Positions 8,686 through 18,612 of a stretch of 64,000 nt of DNA are shown here, one piece after another (the stretch's first letter is position 1; each line of letters begins with the position of its first letter). The stretch spans positions 186,001 to 250,000 of the forward strand of contig CAVWXY010000011.1 of the NCBI GenBank assembly GCA_963758945.1, written 5' to 3'. Below the pieces are notes generated by a model. It saw nothing but the letters and a program-made list of their open reading frames with translations, was not told the DNA's origin and did not search any database. The position numbers were made by a program, and so were the translations under genes. This stretch comes from VAZQ01 sp963758945. Lineage in GTDB: Bacteria; Pseudomonadota; Alphaproteobacteria; Rhizobiales; Xanthobacteraceae.

Positions 8686-9702
8686 TCACCCGCCGCGCTC
8701 GGCAGAGCGCCACGAAGGCGCGAACGAATAGAATAGCCAGACCAACGCTCCGGGCAGCGAGCCCGCCGCGAGAACAAGGCCGAAGCAGACCGAGGAAAGC
8801 AATGCCCGTTCCGGCGCGATACCGTGATTTCCGAGCAGCGCGATGACGGCAAGCTCCCGCAAGCCCCAGCCGCTGATCGAGATCGGTACGAGGGCCACGC
8901 CGATCATTACCGTGAACAACACGGCGGCATCGGACAGGGGCAGGACAAGGCCCTGAGCGCGCCCGACCGCCCAAACCACCACGATGGTGAGCGCGTGGAT
9001 GAGACATCCGAGCGCCAAGATCAGCGGGCCTCTCGGCCCAAAAAGAACACGGCGGGCGTCCACGGCCAACTTCGCCAACCAGCGAGAATATCGCCAACGA
9101 GCAAGCAGCGGCGCCAGCTTTGGTGCGAGCAACAGGCCGAGCGCGCCGGCGAGCAGCAATCCTCCGTACACGACGAGCACCAGGTCGCGATATCCGTCGA
9201 GCGCCATGAGGCCGGTCGGCAGCAGCAGGAGGATGGCAAAACTAAGCGCAACCAACAGGCCCGCGCCGATCGCTCGATCGAGCACGACGCTGATCACGGC
9301 GTTGCGCCAGTCACCGCCAAGTCGAGCGAGCAGCCAGGCGCGCACGCCGTCGCCCGCCACGCTCGGCAATACCTGAGCGAAGAACACCCCAATGGCGGTC
9401 ACGCCGATCATGACGGTCCGCGTCACCCGTTCGTCTCGCGTCGCCAGCGCGTCAACGATGGCGGACCACCGCAGTCCCCCGAGCGGGATCTCTAGCATCA
9501 CCACCAGCACGGCGAATGCGGCCCAGCGAAAATCCAGCAACGGAAGGGCCGATATGACCTGACCCAAATTGATCTGCCGCGAGAGATACCAGAAGCACGC
9601 CCCGGTCACGAGCAGCTTGGCGGCAAAGATCGCAATTTTTCCGGCGCCGCCCCCGCGCGACGGGCCCACCGCATCAACATCGCTCGCCGCGCCGGTGCTC
9701 AT
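8686..9702 (-). CDS. YbhN/AglD-type lysylphosphatidylglycerol synthase transmembrane-domain protein
   Basis: 338 residues from ATG 9702, preceded by AAGG at short spacing. The longer upstream frame to 9891 lacks family features. The protein is a multi-pass inner-membrane protein of about eight hydrophobic segments with the family marks LGGLRW, QVLPSVAGDGVRAWLLARLG near the middle, and ISGWGLRELA near the C-terminus. The family (UPF0104, Pfam LPG_synthase_TM) includes the flippase part of MprF and many proteins in polysaccharide or hopanoid clusters. Its substrate here is unknown. It points towards manC, and the gmd remnant sits just beyond its stop. Confidence 0.82.
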   Translation of the reverse strand: MSTGAASDVDAVGPSRGGGAGKIAIFAAKLLVTGACFWYLSRQINLGQVISALPLLDFRWAAFAVLVVMLEIPLGGLRWSAIVDALATRDERVTRTVMIGVTAIGVFFAQVLPSVAGDGVRAWLLARLGGDWRNAVISVVLDRAIGAGLLVALSFAILLLLPTGLMALDGYRDLVLVVYGGLLLAGALGLLLAPKLAPLLARWRYSRWLAKLAVDARRVLFGPRGPLILALGCLIHALTIVVVWAVGRAQGLVLPLSDAAVLFTVMIGVALVPISISGWGLRELAVIALLGNHGIAPERALLSSVCFGLVLAAGSLPGALVWLFYSFAPSWRSAERGG

Positions 9703-10213
9703 CGAACCTTGCTTCCGATCCCGCCATTGGCGTCCGCAACACTGGCGCCAGGGGCGCGGCCGTGCGGCTTTGGCAATGGTAATGGCCGAGGGCCGCGGCA
9801 AGTTCAAGCTTTGATTGAATCGCCCGAACTTCGGAAGCCCGGAGCACCGATTACCCCGCAACCGCCGCAAAAAGGCACCGGCGCAGCGCAAGGGGCTTCA
9901 CTCAGATCGGCGACTTGCAAACGGTTGACAGCTCAATAGATCCGGAACCGCCCGAACTCGCCGGGTAGCCGGACGCCTCACATGGTTCCAGCTTAAGCAG
10001 TTTTGGCAACACACGTCGCACGGCTTCAACCGATCGTCCGGCTCTCTTGTGGGAATGGAAAGCTACATGCGGGATCGACTGGTGGTCGGTGTCGAGAGGT
10101 GTCGGCAGGCAGAGGAAGCTGGAAGCGAGCGCGGCCTGCTGGCCCTGGGTCACTTGCGTAAATACGCGAGAATTACGCCAAAGGTGCTGTCCGGAAGTTG
10201 GTTGGAATTCGCG
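9703..10213. other. Gene-poor stretch between the YbhN-type gene and the IS256-like element
   Basis: I see no recognisable gene. A minus-strand frame at 9902-10231 is open, and its C-terminal half (around KRAGRSVEAVRRVLPKLLKL) is composed like coding sequence, so it may be the tail of a gene cut by the IS256-like insertion at 10214. I could not assign it to a family. Confidence 0.4.
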
Positions 10214-10684
10214 CGGTGCGATCTCCAGCAACGTGAAGCTATCTGATCAAGCAGCGAGGTCAATCGGCTGATCGATGGGTTTGGTGGCGAGCGTTTGCCA
10301 GCCATCGACCTTGCGCATGCTGATCTGGCCGGACGCGAGCAAAGCCCAGAACAGCATGGCCGCGGTCTCCGCCGATGGCAGCACGGTCTGGGTCTTGATC
10401 CGTCGCTTGAACTCCTCGTGCAGCCGCTCGATGGCATTGGTGGTGCGAACGCTACGCCACTGGCTCGGCGGCAGGCGCGTGAAGGTGAAGAGCCGGTCGC
10501 CCGCTTCCTGCAGGCTGTCGGCAACGGCGCGATGCTTGAGCCGCCACTTGCGGATGAAGGCCTTGCGGCGCAGCGCGATCTCCTCGCGCGTCGCCGCGTA
10601 GATCATGTCGTTGTAATCGGCGGTGATCTCGTCATGCAGGCGCTCGGGCGCATGCGCCAGCAGGTTGCGGTGCTTGTGCACGGT

Positions 10685-12190
10685 GGGGTCGTTGAAGAAG
10701 TGGCCTGTACGTCCCTCTATGCCACGATCAGCCCCTGTCATGGCCTCACCGTCAAAGCCGGTACGCCGGTGCGATCCGAGGACCCCGAATCGGCTCTTGG
10801 CGACGATCCAGCGCAGGAGAAGCGCAAGGAGAGCGGCCGCCAGCCGCTTGAGGTTGATGGCGGCCGCTGTCAGGTAGGCCTGGATCTTCATATTGGCGAG
10901 GCCACGCCGCACGGCGCGCGCAAGTCCGTGCCAGGTCTTGGCCTCGCCGTGGAAGCCCTCCGATCGCCAGCGGTGTCGCTGATACAGCCGCTGGTCCTCT
11001 TTCGACCATCGCTCATGCCGCCGTCGTGCACGGAGCAACGCCGGATAATCGTGGCTGATCACGAGACCCTTTGACGTGCGACCTTTGGACAGACAGATGG
11101 AGGCAAGAGAACAGCGTTGGCAGTCTCGCTTGCGAGCGTAAAAGACCATGGGCAACTGGGTTGCCACCCCGCAGGATCTTGCCACGTGGGCACTTAACGA
11201 TATCGTTCTTGGCATCGTACCGGAACCGACGCAGCGGCACAGGGCTTCGGATCGGCTCGGCCTTGGTCGGAATCAGCGCATCGATACCGCGACGCTCAAG
11301 CGCGCCATAGACCTTGGCGTAGGCGTAGCCGGCATCGGCGGTGACCGTCTCGATGTCGTTTCCGGTGGTGGCTTGGACTTCGTCCACTTGCGGCTCGATC
11401 ATCTCCCCCTCGTTCGTTTGTCCAGTCGTGACCGCGACGTCCAGAATGACGCCGACCTTGTCATCCACGGCAGTATGTTGCTTGTAAGCAGGCTCCAGAC
11501 GCCGATTGCGAGCGTTCGTCGCCATGGTCGCGTCGGGATCGGTCGTGCACACCTTCTTGTACTTGCCCCTCGGCCGGTCTTTTCTCTCGGCCTCTAAATC
11601 CTCCTCGGTCTAGTTCTCGCTCAGCACATCCTCGACATGACGTTCGACCAGGCTGTTCCAGCTCACGTTGGCGCGGACCAGCGAGGCATCGATATGCACA
11701 ACCTCGGCCGTGGCGATCTTTGCCTGCAGGCAGGCCTCAACCGTGCGTTTGAAGATCTTGCGGAACCGCTCTTCGCCCCAGCGCTGGCGAATGCGTGTCA
11801 AACTCGAATGATGCGGCAACTTCTCATGCAGTCCGTAGCCGACGAACCAGCGGATGGCGATGTTGACCTGGGCCTCGCGCATCAGCTTGCGGTCGTGCAC
11901 GATGCCGGTGAGCAGACCGGCGAGCATCAGCCGCACCGCCACCTCGGGATCGATGCCGGGCCGGCCGTCGTCGGCGCAATAGCGGTCGGCCACCTCGTCC
12001 TTCAGCCACGATAGGTCGAGCACGCGGTCGACCCGCGCCAGTATGTGCTCGTCCGGAATGAGCTGCCTGAGCGAGCCGGTGATGAACAGCTCCAGCTGAT
12101 CTCGCTCCTTGTGCCCCAGCATGCCATCGCCCCGCCGATCGCAAATCATCGACGAGAAGGGAATCAGTCATGGACTTTTTCAACGACCCC
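10685..12190 (-). mobile_element. IS1182-like element inserted in the IS256-like transposase gene
   Basis: The element's ends are inverted repeats: GGGGTCGTTGAAGAAGT at 10685 and, from 12190 inward, GGGGTCGTTGAAAAAGT. The five bases ACGGT occur on both sides (10680-10684 and 12191-12195) and once in the rebuilt IS256 reading frame, so this is the target duplication. The order of events is clear: IS256-like first, IS1182-like second. Confidence 0.88.
10738..12122 (-). pseudogene. IS1182-family transposase with nonsense and frameshift
   Basis: The N-terminal part (MLGHKERDQLELFITGSLRQ, RPGIDPEVAVRLMLAGLL, HHSSLTRIRQRWG) ends at an in-frame TAG at 11610-11612. The same frame continues beyond it with TEEDLEAERKDRPRGKYKK, so the stop is a point mutation. 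A frameshift near 11140-11148 separates CPRGKILRGGNPVAHG from YARKRDCQRC. The C-terminal DDE_Tnp_1-type segment YQRHRWRSEGFHGEAKTWHG follows and runs without stop into IS256 sequence. It cannot be functional as read. Confidence 0.82.
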
Positions 12191-13083
12191 ACGGTGCAGC
12201 GCTGGACCGGCACGCCGTCCACACGGCGGCGATTGCGGCCTCGAGGCCGGGGGCGCCATCGACGATGAGGAACTCGGGCCGCCGCAGGCCGCGCCCGATG
12301 AGATCGTCGAGCACCGCCCGCCAGGCCTCGGTGCTTTCGCCACCCATCGCTTTGACCGCGAGCAGGACCTTCTGGCCGTCGGCGCGCACGCCGATCACCA
12401 CCAGCAGCGAGATCGCGGTGGCTTTGCGGTCGAGCCGCACCCGCACCACGGTGCCGTCGAGGATCAACCGCACGATCGGCTCGTCCGCCAGCGAGCGGGC
12501 ATTCCACGCGTCCCAGTCGCTCTTCACCTTGTGCCAGACCCGGCTCACCGTGTCCTTGCCCACCGCGCCGGCGAACACCGCACCCAGCGCGCGGCGCACA
12601 CGGCGCGTGTTGGTGCCGGCGAGATAGCAGCCGGCGATCAGCGCGTCGGCCGCGAGCGTACGGCGCTGATAGGCCCGCAGCGTGCGGCTCTTCCACTCGG
12701 TGGTCTTGCCCTCGGGACTGTTCAGCCGGGCGCGTGGCACCGCGATCTCCACCTTCCCGAATGTCCCCAGCAGCGAGCGCGACCGATGGCCGTGGCGGTG
12801 ACCGGTGACTTTCGCCGTGTCCGCACAATCGCATGGTTGGGCACGCCTGCCGTAGCGCGAGCGGCCGAGCGCCTCGTCGAGTTCGGCTTCAAGCATCGCT
12901 TGCAGAAACTCGCGAACTCGATCCCGAAACGCCGGCCTCGATCGGGTCGAACCAGTTGTCGAAAAGCTCCCCCCTCGTCTCGGTTTCCAACTGCGGCAGG
13001 CAAGGCGTCGTGCTATGGCTCGTCATGGCGTGATCTCCGCCGGCGCTCAAACGCCGGAATCGCTTGTTGGACCAAGCTGGAGA

Positions 13084-13665
13084 TTACGCCGCCTTCATTT
13101 TCCAACCACTCCCGCTAGGGCACCACGCCAAAGTTTGGTCCTTCCTGTGTAAAAGAAAATTATCACTAGAGACCCGACGCGGAAGATTGGATCCAGGTGC
13201 GATCTCAGTATCCCTACACCATTGCTGTAAATTGGAACTTAACCAATTCAGCCATTGCTCCGGGAGCTGGTTTACCATCGTGACAAACGCGTCGAATAAC
13301 AAGTGCTGCGGGGAACTATCAAAGTCTAGTCCCACGCTTCCAAAAAGCTGCCGATAAGCATCATTGTATCGCTTATGGGATTCTGATATGTCCATCGTGT
13401 ATAGCGCTTCAAAGTAATCGTTGTGCGACGGATACCCCAGAGCTCTCGCCCATGCCTCTGCGAGCTTACTCGATGGATACCTCAGAGCTCTCGCCTCTCC
13501 CTCCTCGAGGCTTAACTCATCAAATTTTAAACCGCCTAAATAGTATGCAAGGACAATCTCCCAAATGTACACGAGGGCTCCTCGCAATGAAGATAGCTCT
13601 TTCTGTTCACGAGAGCGCTCTTCTTGTTCAAGAGCTTCAAGCCGGCGAAGAATGGTCTTTCTCAT
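13084..13665 (-). CDS. Uncharacterised protein, C-terminus cut by the IS256-like element
   Basis: 193 residues from ATG 13665. The N-terminus MRKTILRRLEALEQEER is a short basic and acidic helix of the kind often found just downstream of DUF5681 genes in alphaproteobacterial prophages. The rest, with WARALGYPSHNDYFEALYTMD and LPEQWLNWLSS, is unknown to me. Base composition is lower in GC than the glycan genes. The last few codons lie inside the IS256-like terminal repeat, so the original C-terminus was probably lost to the insertion. It follows the DUF5681 gene on the same strand. Confidence 0.6.
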   Translation of the reverse strand: MRKTILRRLEALEQEERSREQKELSSLRGALVYIWEIVLAYYLGGLKFDELSLEEGEARALRYPSSKLAEAWARALGYPSHNDYFEALYTMDISESHKRYNDAYRQLFGSVGLDFDSSPQHLLFDAFVTMVNQLPEQWLNWLSSNLQQWCRDTEIAPGSNLPRRVSSDNFLLHRKDQTLAWCPSGSGWKMKAA

Positions 13666-14092
13666 CTCGTTTGTCTCGGGCTTCTTCTAGCGCTGCGATG
13701 CGCTTTACAATGTCATGAAGCTCAATCGCTTAAATCGAGCGGTCGATAACAATGGACAAAGCGCTGGCTTCCTCAGGAGTAAGGCGACCCTCGCGGATCG
13801 CTGTCCAGATCGACGCGATCGCTGGAAACAGGTCGTGCGAGGTCTTAATCGGCGGCATGGCGACGTTAACCGGCTGGCCCTTCCGTGGCGGCCAGAGGCG
13901 GTCGAGCAGCATCCGCAGACACGACACGTCGCCGGCCTGGGCTAAGTCCAACACTTTTTGAACGAGCTGCTCGGCCTGCCCCTCTGCCAGCTGCTCGACC
14001 ATCTGGGTAATCTTGTTCTTGGATCCAGGCGGCCGGCCGGGATTTCCCGGTTTGAAGGGACGGCCCCGAGGCTTACGCACGATCGTAGTCAT
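13637..14092 (-). CDS. DUF5681 domain protein with in-frame stop
   Basis: From ATG 14092 the protein opens with the DUF5681 signature (RGRPFKPGNPGRPPGSKNK at residues 9-27). It continues through LLDRLWPPRKGQPVNVAMP and GRLTPEEASALSIVIDRSI to a TAA at 13730-13732 (120 residues). The same frame then reads AIELHDIVKRIAALEEARDK to a second stop at 13637. This looks like the normal C-terminal helix of the family (relatives end with RAIE...RLAALE), so the first stop is probably a mutation. DUF5681 proteins are small, basic and found in prophage-like regions; their role is not established. Confidence 0.7.
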
Positions 14093-14134
14093 GAGCCCTC
14101 TTTCCGCGGGTGCGTTCCCGCTCGTGCCCTCCGC

Positions 14135-14160
14135 ATTGAGACCCTACAACAGGTCTCAAT
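14135..14160. promoter_or_regulatory. Perfect 9-bp inverted repeat upstream of the DUF5681 gene
   Basis: ATTGAGACC (14135-14143) and GGTCTCAAT (14152-14160) are separated by 8 bases. It lies 43 bases upstream of the minus-strand DUF5681 start and downstream of the gene at 14231. There is no T run, so an operator is at least as likely as a terminator. Confidence 0.4.
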
Positions 14161-14230
14161 CGCAGGCAAGTGTTCAGGCATTTCGTCATCATTGGATTTC
14201 AGCTAAGACAGACCGGAGCCGACGAAAGTG

Positions 14231-14872
14231 CTACCCTCGGCCTCGACGCCTGGGTTCTGTTTTCATCAACTCTTGGTGGAGCCTGTGGGCCAGCGTTGCA
14301 ACCTCGAACATAGTCACACTCGAGGCGCCCACATCGCGACTGAATTCGCTGACCTTCTGCAATCCTTGGCACACAGCGGATAACGGGGCTGTCTGACCTT
14401 CGTCAGATGCGCGCTCCTCCTTTGAAGCTATGGTAAGAAACACCGGATCCGCATTGTCGACTGCGATATCTCCGGGGCGGGCTCTCGCGCGTATCGTTTG
14501 CTGATCGAATAGTTTGTCCGGAGGTTGCCTGAGGATCCGCGCGTGCTCCCTTTCGAGATCGACACGGACGCGGCGCATGATTGAAACTGCGAAGCCCTGT
14601 GGCCAATGGTGCCCCATGATCCTTAGTCCATTTAACAGTGCGAAAACGTCATATTCCGAGAACGAAATATCGGCTCCGGTCCCGGGTGCCTCCTCGCTGA
14701 AAAATCCAAAGTTGGCTTCTTCAGCATCCTTAGACCGAGGCTTGCGGCCAATGGAACGGTCAAGCTCAAGGAGCCGTTTGATGCGCGTGCGCAACTCCGA
14801 TGGAGGCTCCTCGCAATTTGGAACGACTATGCGGGCAATCGCCTCTTCGATCTGATTGCGCTTGTATGACAT
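14231..14872 (-). CDS. Uncharacterised 213-residue protein
   Basis: The frame from ATG 14872 gives a soluble, charged protein (MSYKRNQIEEAIARIVVP at the start, ISFSEYDVFALLNGLRIMGH in the middle, a basic tail RRRGRG). I recognise no domain. Features supporting a real gene are the unbroken frame, a plausible helical N-terminus and its place upstream of the DUF5681 gene on the same strand, as in small-terminase-like neighbourhoods. No membrane segment or signal peptide is visible. Confidence 0.55.
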   Translation of the reverse strand: MSYKRNQIEEAIARIVVPNCEEPPSELRTRIKRLLELDRSIGRKPRSKDAEEANFGFFSEEAPGTGADISFSEYDVFALLNGLRIMGHHWPQGFAVSIMRRVRVDLEREHARILRQPPDKLFDQQTIRARARPGDIAVDNADPVFLTIASKEERASDEGQTAPLSAVCQGLQKVSEFSRDVGASSVTMFEVATLAHRLHQELMKTEPRRRGRG

Positions 14873-15065
14873 TACTCAACCCTGTCATAGGTCCCTGAGT
14901 GCTGCGTGCTGTTTGACCTGCCCTGATTCTTCGGACCACAGTTAGCTTGAGACGGCTTCCCCGTGAACTGCTCCCCATCCTTGGACCAGGCTGCTGGCCT
15001 TTCTGGCCACCCGTCACCGAGCTCGAGACCGGGCTGCGCCATACCGCCAATCCGCGCGCTCTGGG

Positions 15066-15467
15066 TCAAGTCTTGCGCAGGATTTCGGCCACAAGCCGAA
15101 CGATGCGCCGCCGAAGCTTAATATCCCGCACCTGGGCGAAAGCCTTGGCCAGCGCGAGTCCGTCTCGTGTGGCTAAGAATTAAGTCACATAATCCGGCGG
15201 AGGCGCTCCTTTCTTCGCGGTGCGTCTTTGTACGGGCCTCGAGGCTCCCTCGAAAAAGAACGCCGGGGTCACCTGCAGGATGCGCGAGATTTGCTCCAAC
15301 CGGCTTGCTCCGATGCGGATCTCACCCTTTTCGTATTTCTGTACCGATTGCCAAGTGAGGCCGAGCCTACGGCTGAGTTCCGTCTGGTTCATCTTCATCA
15401 TGAGGCGACGCATGCGTATGCGATTTCCGACGTGTTGATCAATCGGGTTCGGTTTCTTGGTAGCCAT
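15066..15467 (-). pseudogene. XRE-family regulator with in-frame TAA
   Basis: ATG 15467 opens a typical alphaproteobacterial XRE regulator: NPIDQHVGNRIRMRRLM, the helix-turn-helix NQTELSRRLGLTWQSVQKYE, then GASRLEQISRILQVTPAFFF. A TAA at 15180-15182 ends it at 95 residues. The same frame then continues FLATRDGLALAKAFAQV and LRRRIVRLVAEI to a stop at 15066, which is the C-terminal part that relatives carry. One substitution would explain the stop. The DNA-binding half is whole, so a shortened regulator may still be made. Confidence 0.7.
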
Positions 15468-15727
15468 ATCGTCACGGTTTGGACTAGCGCGACGCTGCCG
15501 AGGTCCGCTGGAACGACAGCCGGCGCCCTAGCGAGCTTCGTCGTCAACATCGGTCGAGTGAGTTGCCATGGGCGCCGCGCACCCGGATGGATGAAACGGC
15601 GATCATTGATTCTACAGGAGTTTTTTGGATGGAGTTTCTAAGAAGAAGATGTCCGGCATCTGAGGCGGTACAACCCGCTGCCGCCACCTAGCCCCCAGCC
15701 ATTACCAAGATTCGGCGATGGCTCAAG

Positions 15728-15925
15728 TCAATCGTTCCAGTAGCACAATTCTAATTCGATGCAGCGCTCAGGCGATAATCCACGCGAAAATTGGTGTCGG
15801 TAAATGTCGATGCCGGCGCCGGATATCACCCGGTCGGCGAAATCAGGCGTGCAATGCAATCGCTCGATCAAGTTCGCGCGGCATTCGTCGAGCCATTTAT
15901 CGAAACCGGATTCGTTGGCTGTCAT
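15728..15925 (-). CDS. Small uncharacterised protein (65 residues)
   Basis: From ATG 15925 (MTANESGFDKWLDECRANL) to a stop at 15728. The protein is acidic with one early cysteine and the end ERCIELELCYWND. An upstream ATG in the same frame (15961) would add 12 residues. No family is recognised. It ends about 60 bases short of the IS at 15992. Nothing shows regulation. Confidence 0.45.
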   Translation of the reverse strand: MTANESGFDKWLDECRANLIERLHCTPDFADRVISGAGIDIYRHQFSRGLSPERCIELELCYWND

Positions 15926-15991
15926 GGCAGCTCCTCCAAGCCATCGGAAGACTAGCAACAATTCGCTCGTGAGCCAATCTGGAATCTAATT

Positions 15992-18558
15992 TCAGACCTC
16001 CTGACATAGCTGATTTCGACGACTGAAATCACTGGCCTTTCCGTCCCTCAAAGTGCGGACCAATACCTGTCCGGCTTTCTGGTCGGCAAGACGCAACTCC
16101 CTGAGCCGGCGAAGGTTTTGCGGCGGAGCTTGCGGACTCAAACTTGTCCGCTCTAGCCCGGGGTATGAGCACCCAACAAGCCTTGGCGCTGCCCTCGCCG
16201 GCGGCGTCGAATACCGTGGTCATCAATACGCGCTGCAGCTTGCGGATCGAAGCGGGTCAGCGCGTGATCGTCGTCGCTGGACTGCCGGTGCATCACTATC
16301 GCGCCGAGGATGCGGTCGCCGAGACCTATGCGATGGTGTTCTTGGTGGAGTCGGGCTTCGCCCAGCAAACGGACGTGGCGCGGGCGTTTGTCCGATCGGT
16401 GCGCACCGTGCGGCGGTACCAAGGGCGCTATGCGCAGGGCGGGATGGCGGCGCTCGGTCGCGAGGAGGGTTGGCGTCGCGGTCGACGACGTATCTCCGGG
16501 CGACGTCTGCGCAGCATCGAGATGCTGAAGAGCCAGGGGATGAGCAACCGGGCGATCGCGCACCGGCTGGGCGTCAGCGAGAAGGCCATCCGCAAGCTGG
16601 TCGGACCGTCGAAGCCCGCCGAAAACGCGCAGCTTTCGCTCGCCGGGATCACGACCGCGGCGGGGAGGCCGCCGGCAACTCGCGTGCCGTCTGCAACGTC
16701 GACCGGCGATGATGCGGATCGCGCCACGTCATCGGCGGAGGACTGCGCAGGCGACCGCGATCCGATCACCGCGCCTGCGGAAGACGGTGAGCCGGTGCCG
16801 ATGAGCCTCGACCGCGACGCGAGCGATCGGACCTTCGATCGGCAACTCGCCTATCTGGGGCTGCTCGATGATGCCGCACCGCTGTTTTGCGAGGGGTCCT
16901 CGGTTCCCGGTGTCGGTGTCCTGCTCGCGCTGCCGTGTTTGGTCGAGAGCGGGCTGCTTCGGATCAGCCGCAAGCTCTACGGTGACATCGGTCCGGCGTT
17001 CTATGGCCTGCGGACGACGTTGCTGACGCTCCTGTTCATGGCGCTGCTGCGCATCAAGCGGCCCGAGCATCTCAAGGAACGCGATCCGGCCGCTTTCGGC
17101 AAACTCCTCGGGCTCGACCGAGCGCCGGAAGTGAAGACGCTGCGGCGCCGCCTCACCCGCCTGGCGGCGCACCATTGCGCCGAGCAGCTGGGCGCGGAGC
17201 TTGCGCGTCTGCGTGTCGATCAGCGCGGACATCTCATGGGTTTTTTGTATGTTGACGGCCATGTGCGCGCCTATCACGGCCAACGCGCCGTCTCATCAAA
17301 GGCTTACGTGGCGCGCCGCCATCTGGCCATGCCCGCCAGCACCGACTACTGGATCAACGACCGCTCCGGCGATCCGTTGCTGGTGATTACCGGGGAGGTC
17401 GACGCTGCGTTGACGAAGGCCTTGCCCCGGCTGCTTCGCGAAGTGCGGGAGGTGGTCGGCGAGCGACGCGTCACCATCGTGTTCGACCGCGGCGGCTGGA
17501 GCCCGAAGTTGTTCGGCACGATGATCAAGGACGGCTTCGACTTGCTGACCTATCGCAAGGGCCGGTGCCGTCGCATCAATGAGCGGCGGTTCATCCGGCG
17601 GCGCGCCCAGCTCGACGGGCGCTGGGTGGACTACCTTCTGCACGACCAGCCCGTGGGCTTCCTCAAAGGCAAGCTGCGCTTACGGCAAGTCACGCGCTTG
17701 TGCGACGGCGGCCATCAGACCCAGGTGATCACGAGTCGATGGGACCTGCGCGACATCGAGGTCGCCGACCGCATGTTCGAGCGCTGGCGACAGGAGAACT
17801 TCTTCAAGTACCGCACCATCCCCAATCCCGAGCGCCGCGTTTTGGATAAGGAGATCCGTGCAGCCCGCATCGATCTCGCTAGGCTCGAACGCCAATACGG
17901 TGCCGCCGCCGCGGACAGCGCCGAACGGCGCCGGCCGACCATGCACGCTCGTCGATTACCAGATCGAGCCGGAGGACCCGACCCGTGGGCTTCAAGATCG
18001 CCCATGGCAGGCTCGGCAAGCAGCTGCGCACAGCCCGTGCTCGCGTGGCGCAGCTCTTCGAGCGGCGCCGCGGCGTTCCCAAGCGCGTCGAAGTCCGAGA
18101 CCTCAACGAGCGCGCCATGGTCAAGCTCGCCACGGAACGTAAGCACCTGACCGACATCATCAAGATGGTGGCCTATCAGGCCGAAAGCGATCTGCTTGCG
18201 CTGCTGCGACCTCACTACGCCCGTGCCGAGCAAGAGGGGCGCACCCTGCTGCATGAGCTGTTCGCCACTGCAGGCGACATCCGCGTCTCCGATAGCGAGC
18301 TGCATATCACCTTGGCTGCGCTCAGCTCGCCGCATCGAACGCACGCCGCCCAGGCCCTCTGTGGGATGCTCGACCAAACGGCGACGATCTTCCCCGGCTC
18401 TCGCCTGCGCATCCGCTTCGCAGTGCGTCCGCCACCGCGTATCGGGCTCGCCTTCCCCGGCTCGCCGGTCGAGCGCAGCACTGCCACGGCTGTCGCCCCG
18501 GTCCCCTGATCGGCGCCAAAACCGGTCATTCTTGCGCTACGTATGTCAGGAGGTCTGA
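15992..18558 (+). mobile_element. 2.57-kb insertion sequence with conserved inverted ends
   Basis: The ends are TCAGACCTCCTGACATA at 15992-16008 and its exact complement at 18542-18558, a 17-base perfect terminal inverted repeat. Between them lies one transposase gene on the plus strand, now frameshifted. I could not place the element in a named IS family. No certain target duplication is seen. It sits directly against an IS1380 fragment on its right. Confidence 0.85.
16144..18509 (+). pseudogene. Large putative transposase, frameshifted in the C-terminal third
   Basis: From 16144 the frame gives a helix-turn-helix region (VARAFVRSVRTVRRYQ), a second HTH (GMSNRAIAHRLGVSEKAIRK), then a DDE-like core with MGFLYVDGHVRAYHGQRA and VTIVFDRGGWSPKLFG, whose acidic residues are candidates for catalysis, and EVADRMFERWRQENFFKYR. 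The frame changes twice between about 17925 and 17985. The C-terminal domain resumes as GFKIAHGRLGKQLRTARARV, KLATERKHLTDIIKM and FPGSRLRIRFAV, ending at 18509. The element is probably no longer able to move by itself. Confidence 0.75.
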
Positions 18559-18612
18559 ATTTAGTTGGCGGCATCGGGGCATTTGCTTCCTACCACCCTC
18601 AGCGGGTGCCGT

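Larger units (their letters stand above)
10247..13026 (-). pseudogene. IS256-family transposase, split by insertion and frameshifted
   Basis: The N-terminal part runs from ATG 13026 down to 12196. It includes FDNWFDPIEAGV, then after a frameshift near 12930 MLEAELDEALGRSRYGRRA and the catalytic-core stretches LILDGTVVRVRLDRKA and FLIVDGAPGLEAAIAAVW. It breaks inside VQRCTV and resumes at 10684 with HKHRNLLAHAPERLHDEI, RTTNAIERLHEEFKRRIKTQ and a normal C-terminus ending PIDLAA. The reading continues exactly across the 5-base duplication. The gene is dead twice over, by insertion and by frameshift. Confidence 0.85.
10214..13090 (-). mobile_element. IS256-like element interrupted by an IS1182-like element
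   Basis: The outer element is bounded by imperfect inverted ends: GGTGCGATCTCCAGC at 10214-10228 and, reading inward from 13090, GGCGTAATCTCCAGC (three mismatches in 15). Between them lies an IS256/Mutator-family transposase gene read on the minus strand and split by a second element at 10685-12190. I see no flanking target duplication for the outer element. Its right end overlaps the last codons of the gene at 13084-13665. Confidence 0.75.

Noticed and set aside
10247..11215. 322-codon open frame read as one transposase
   Set aside because: It is a chimera created by insertion: IS1182 C-terminus running without stop into IS256 C-terminus.
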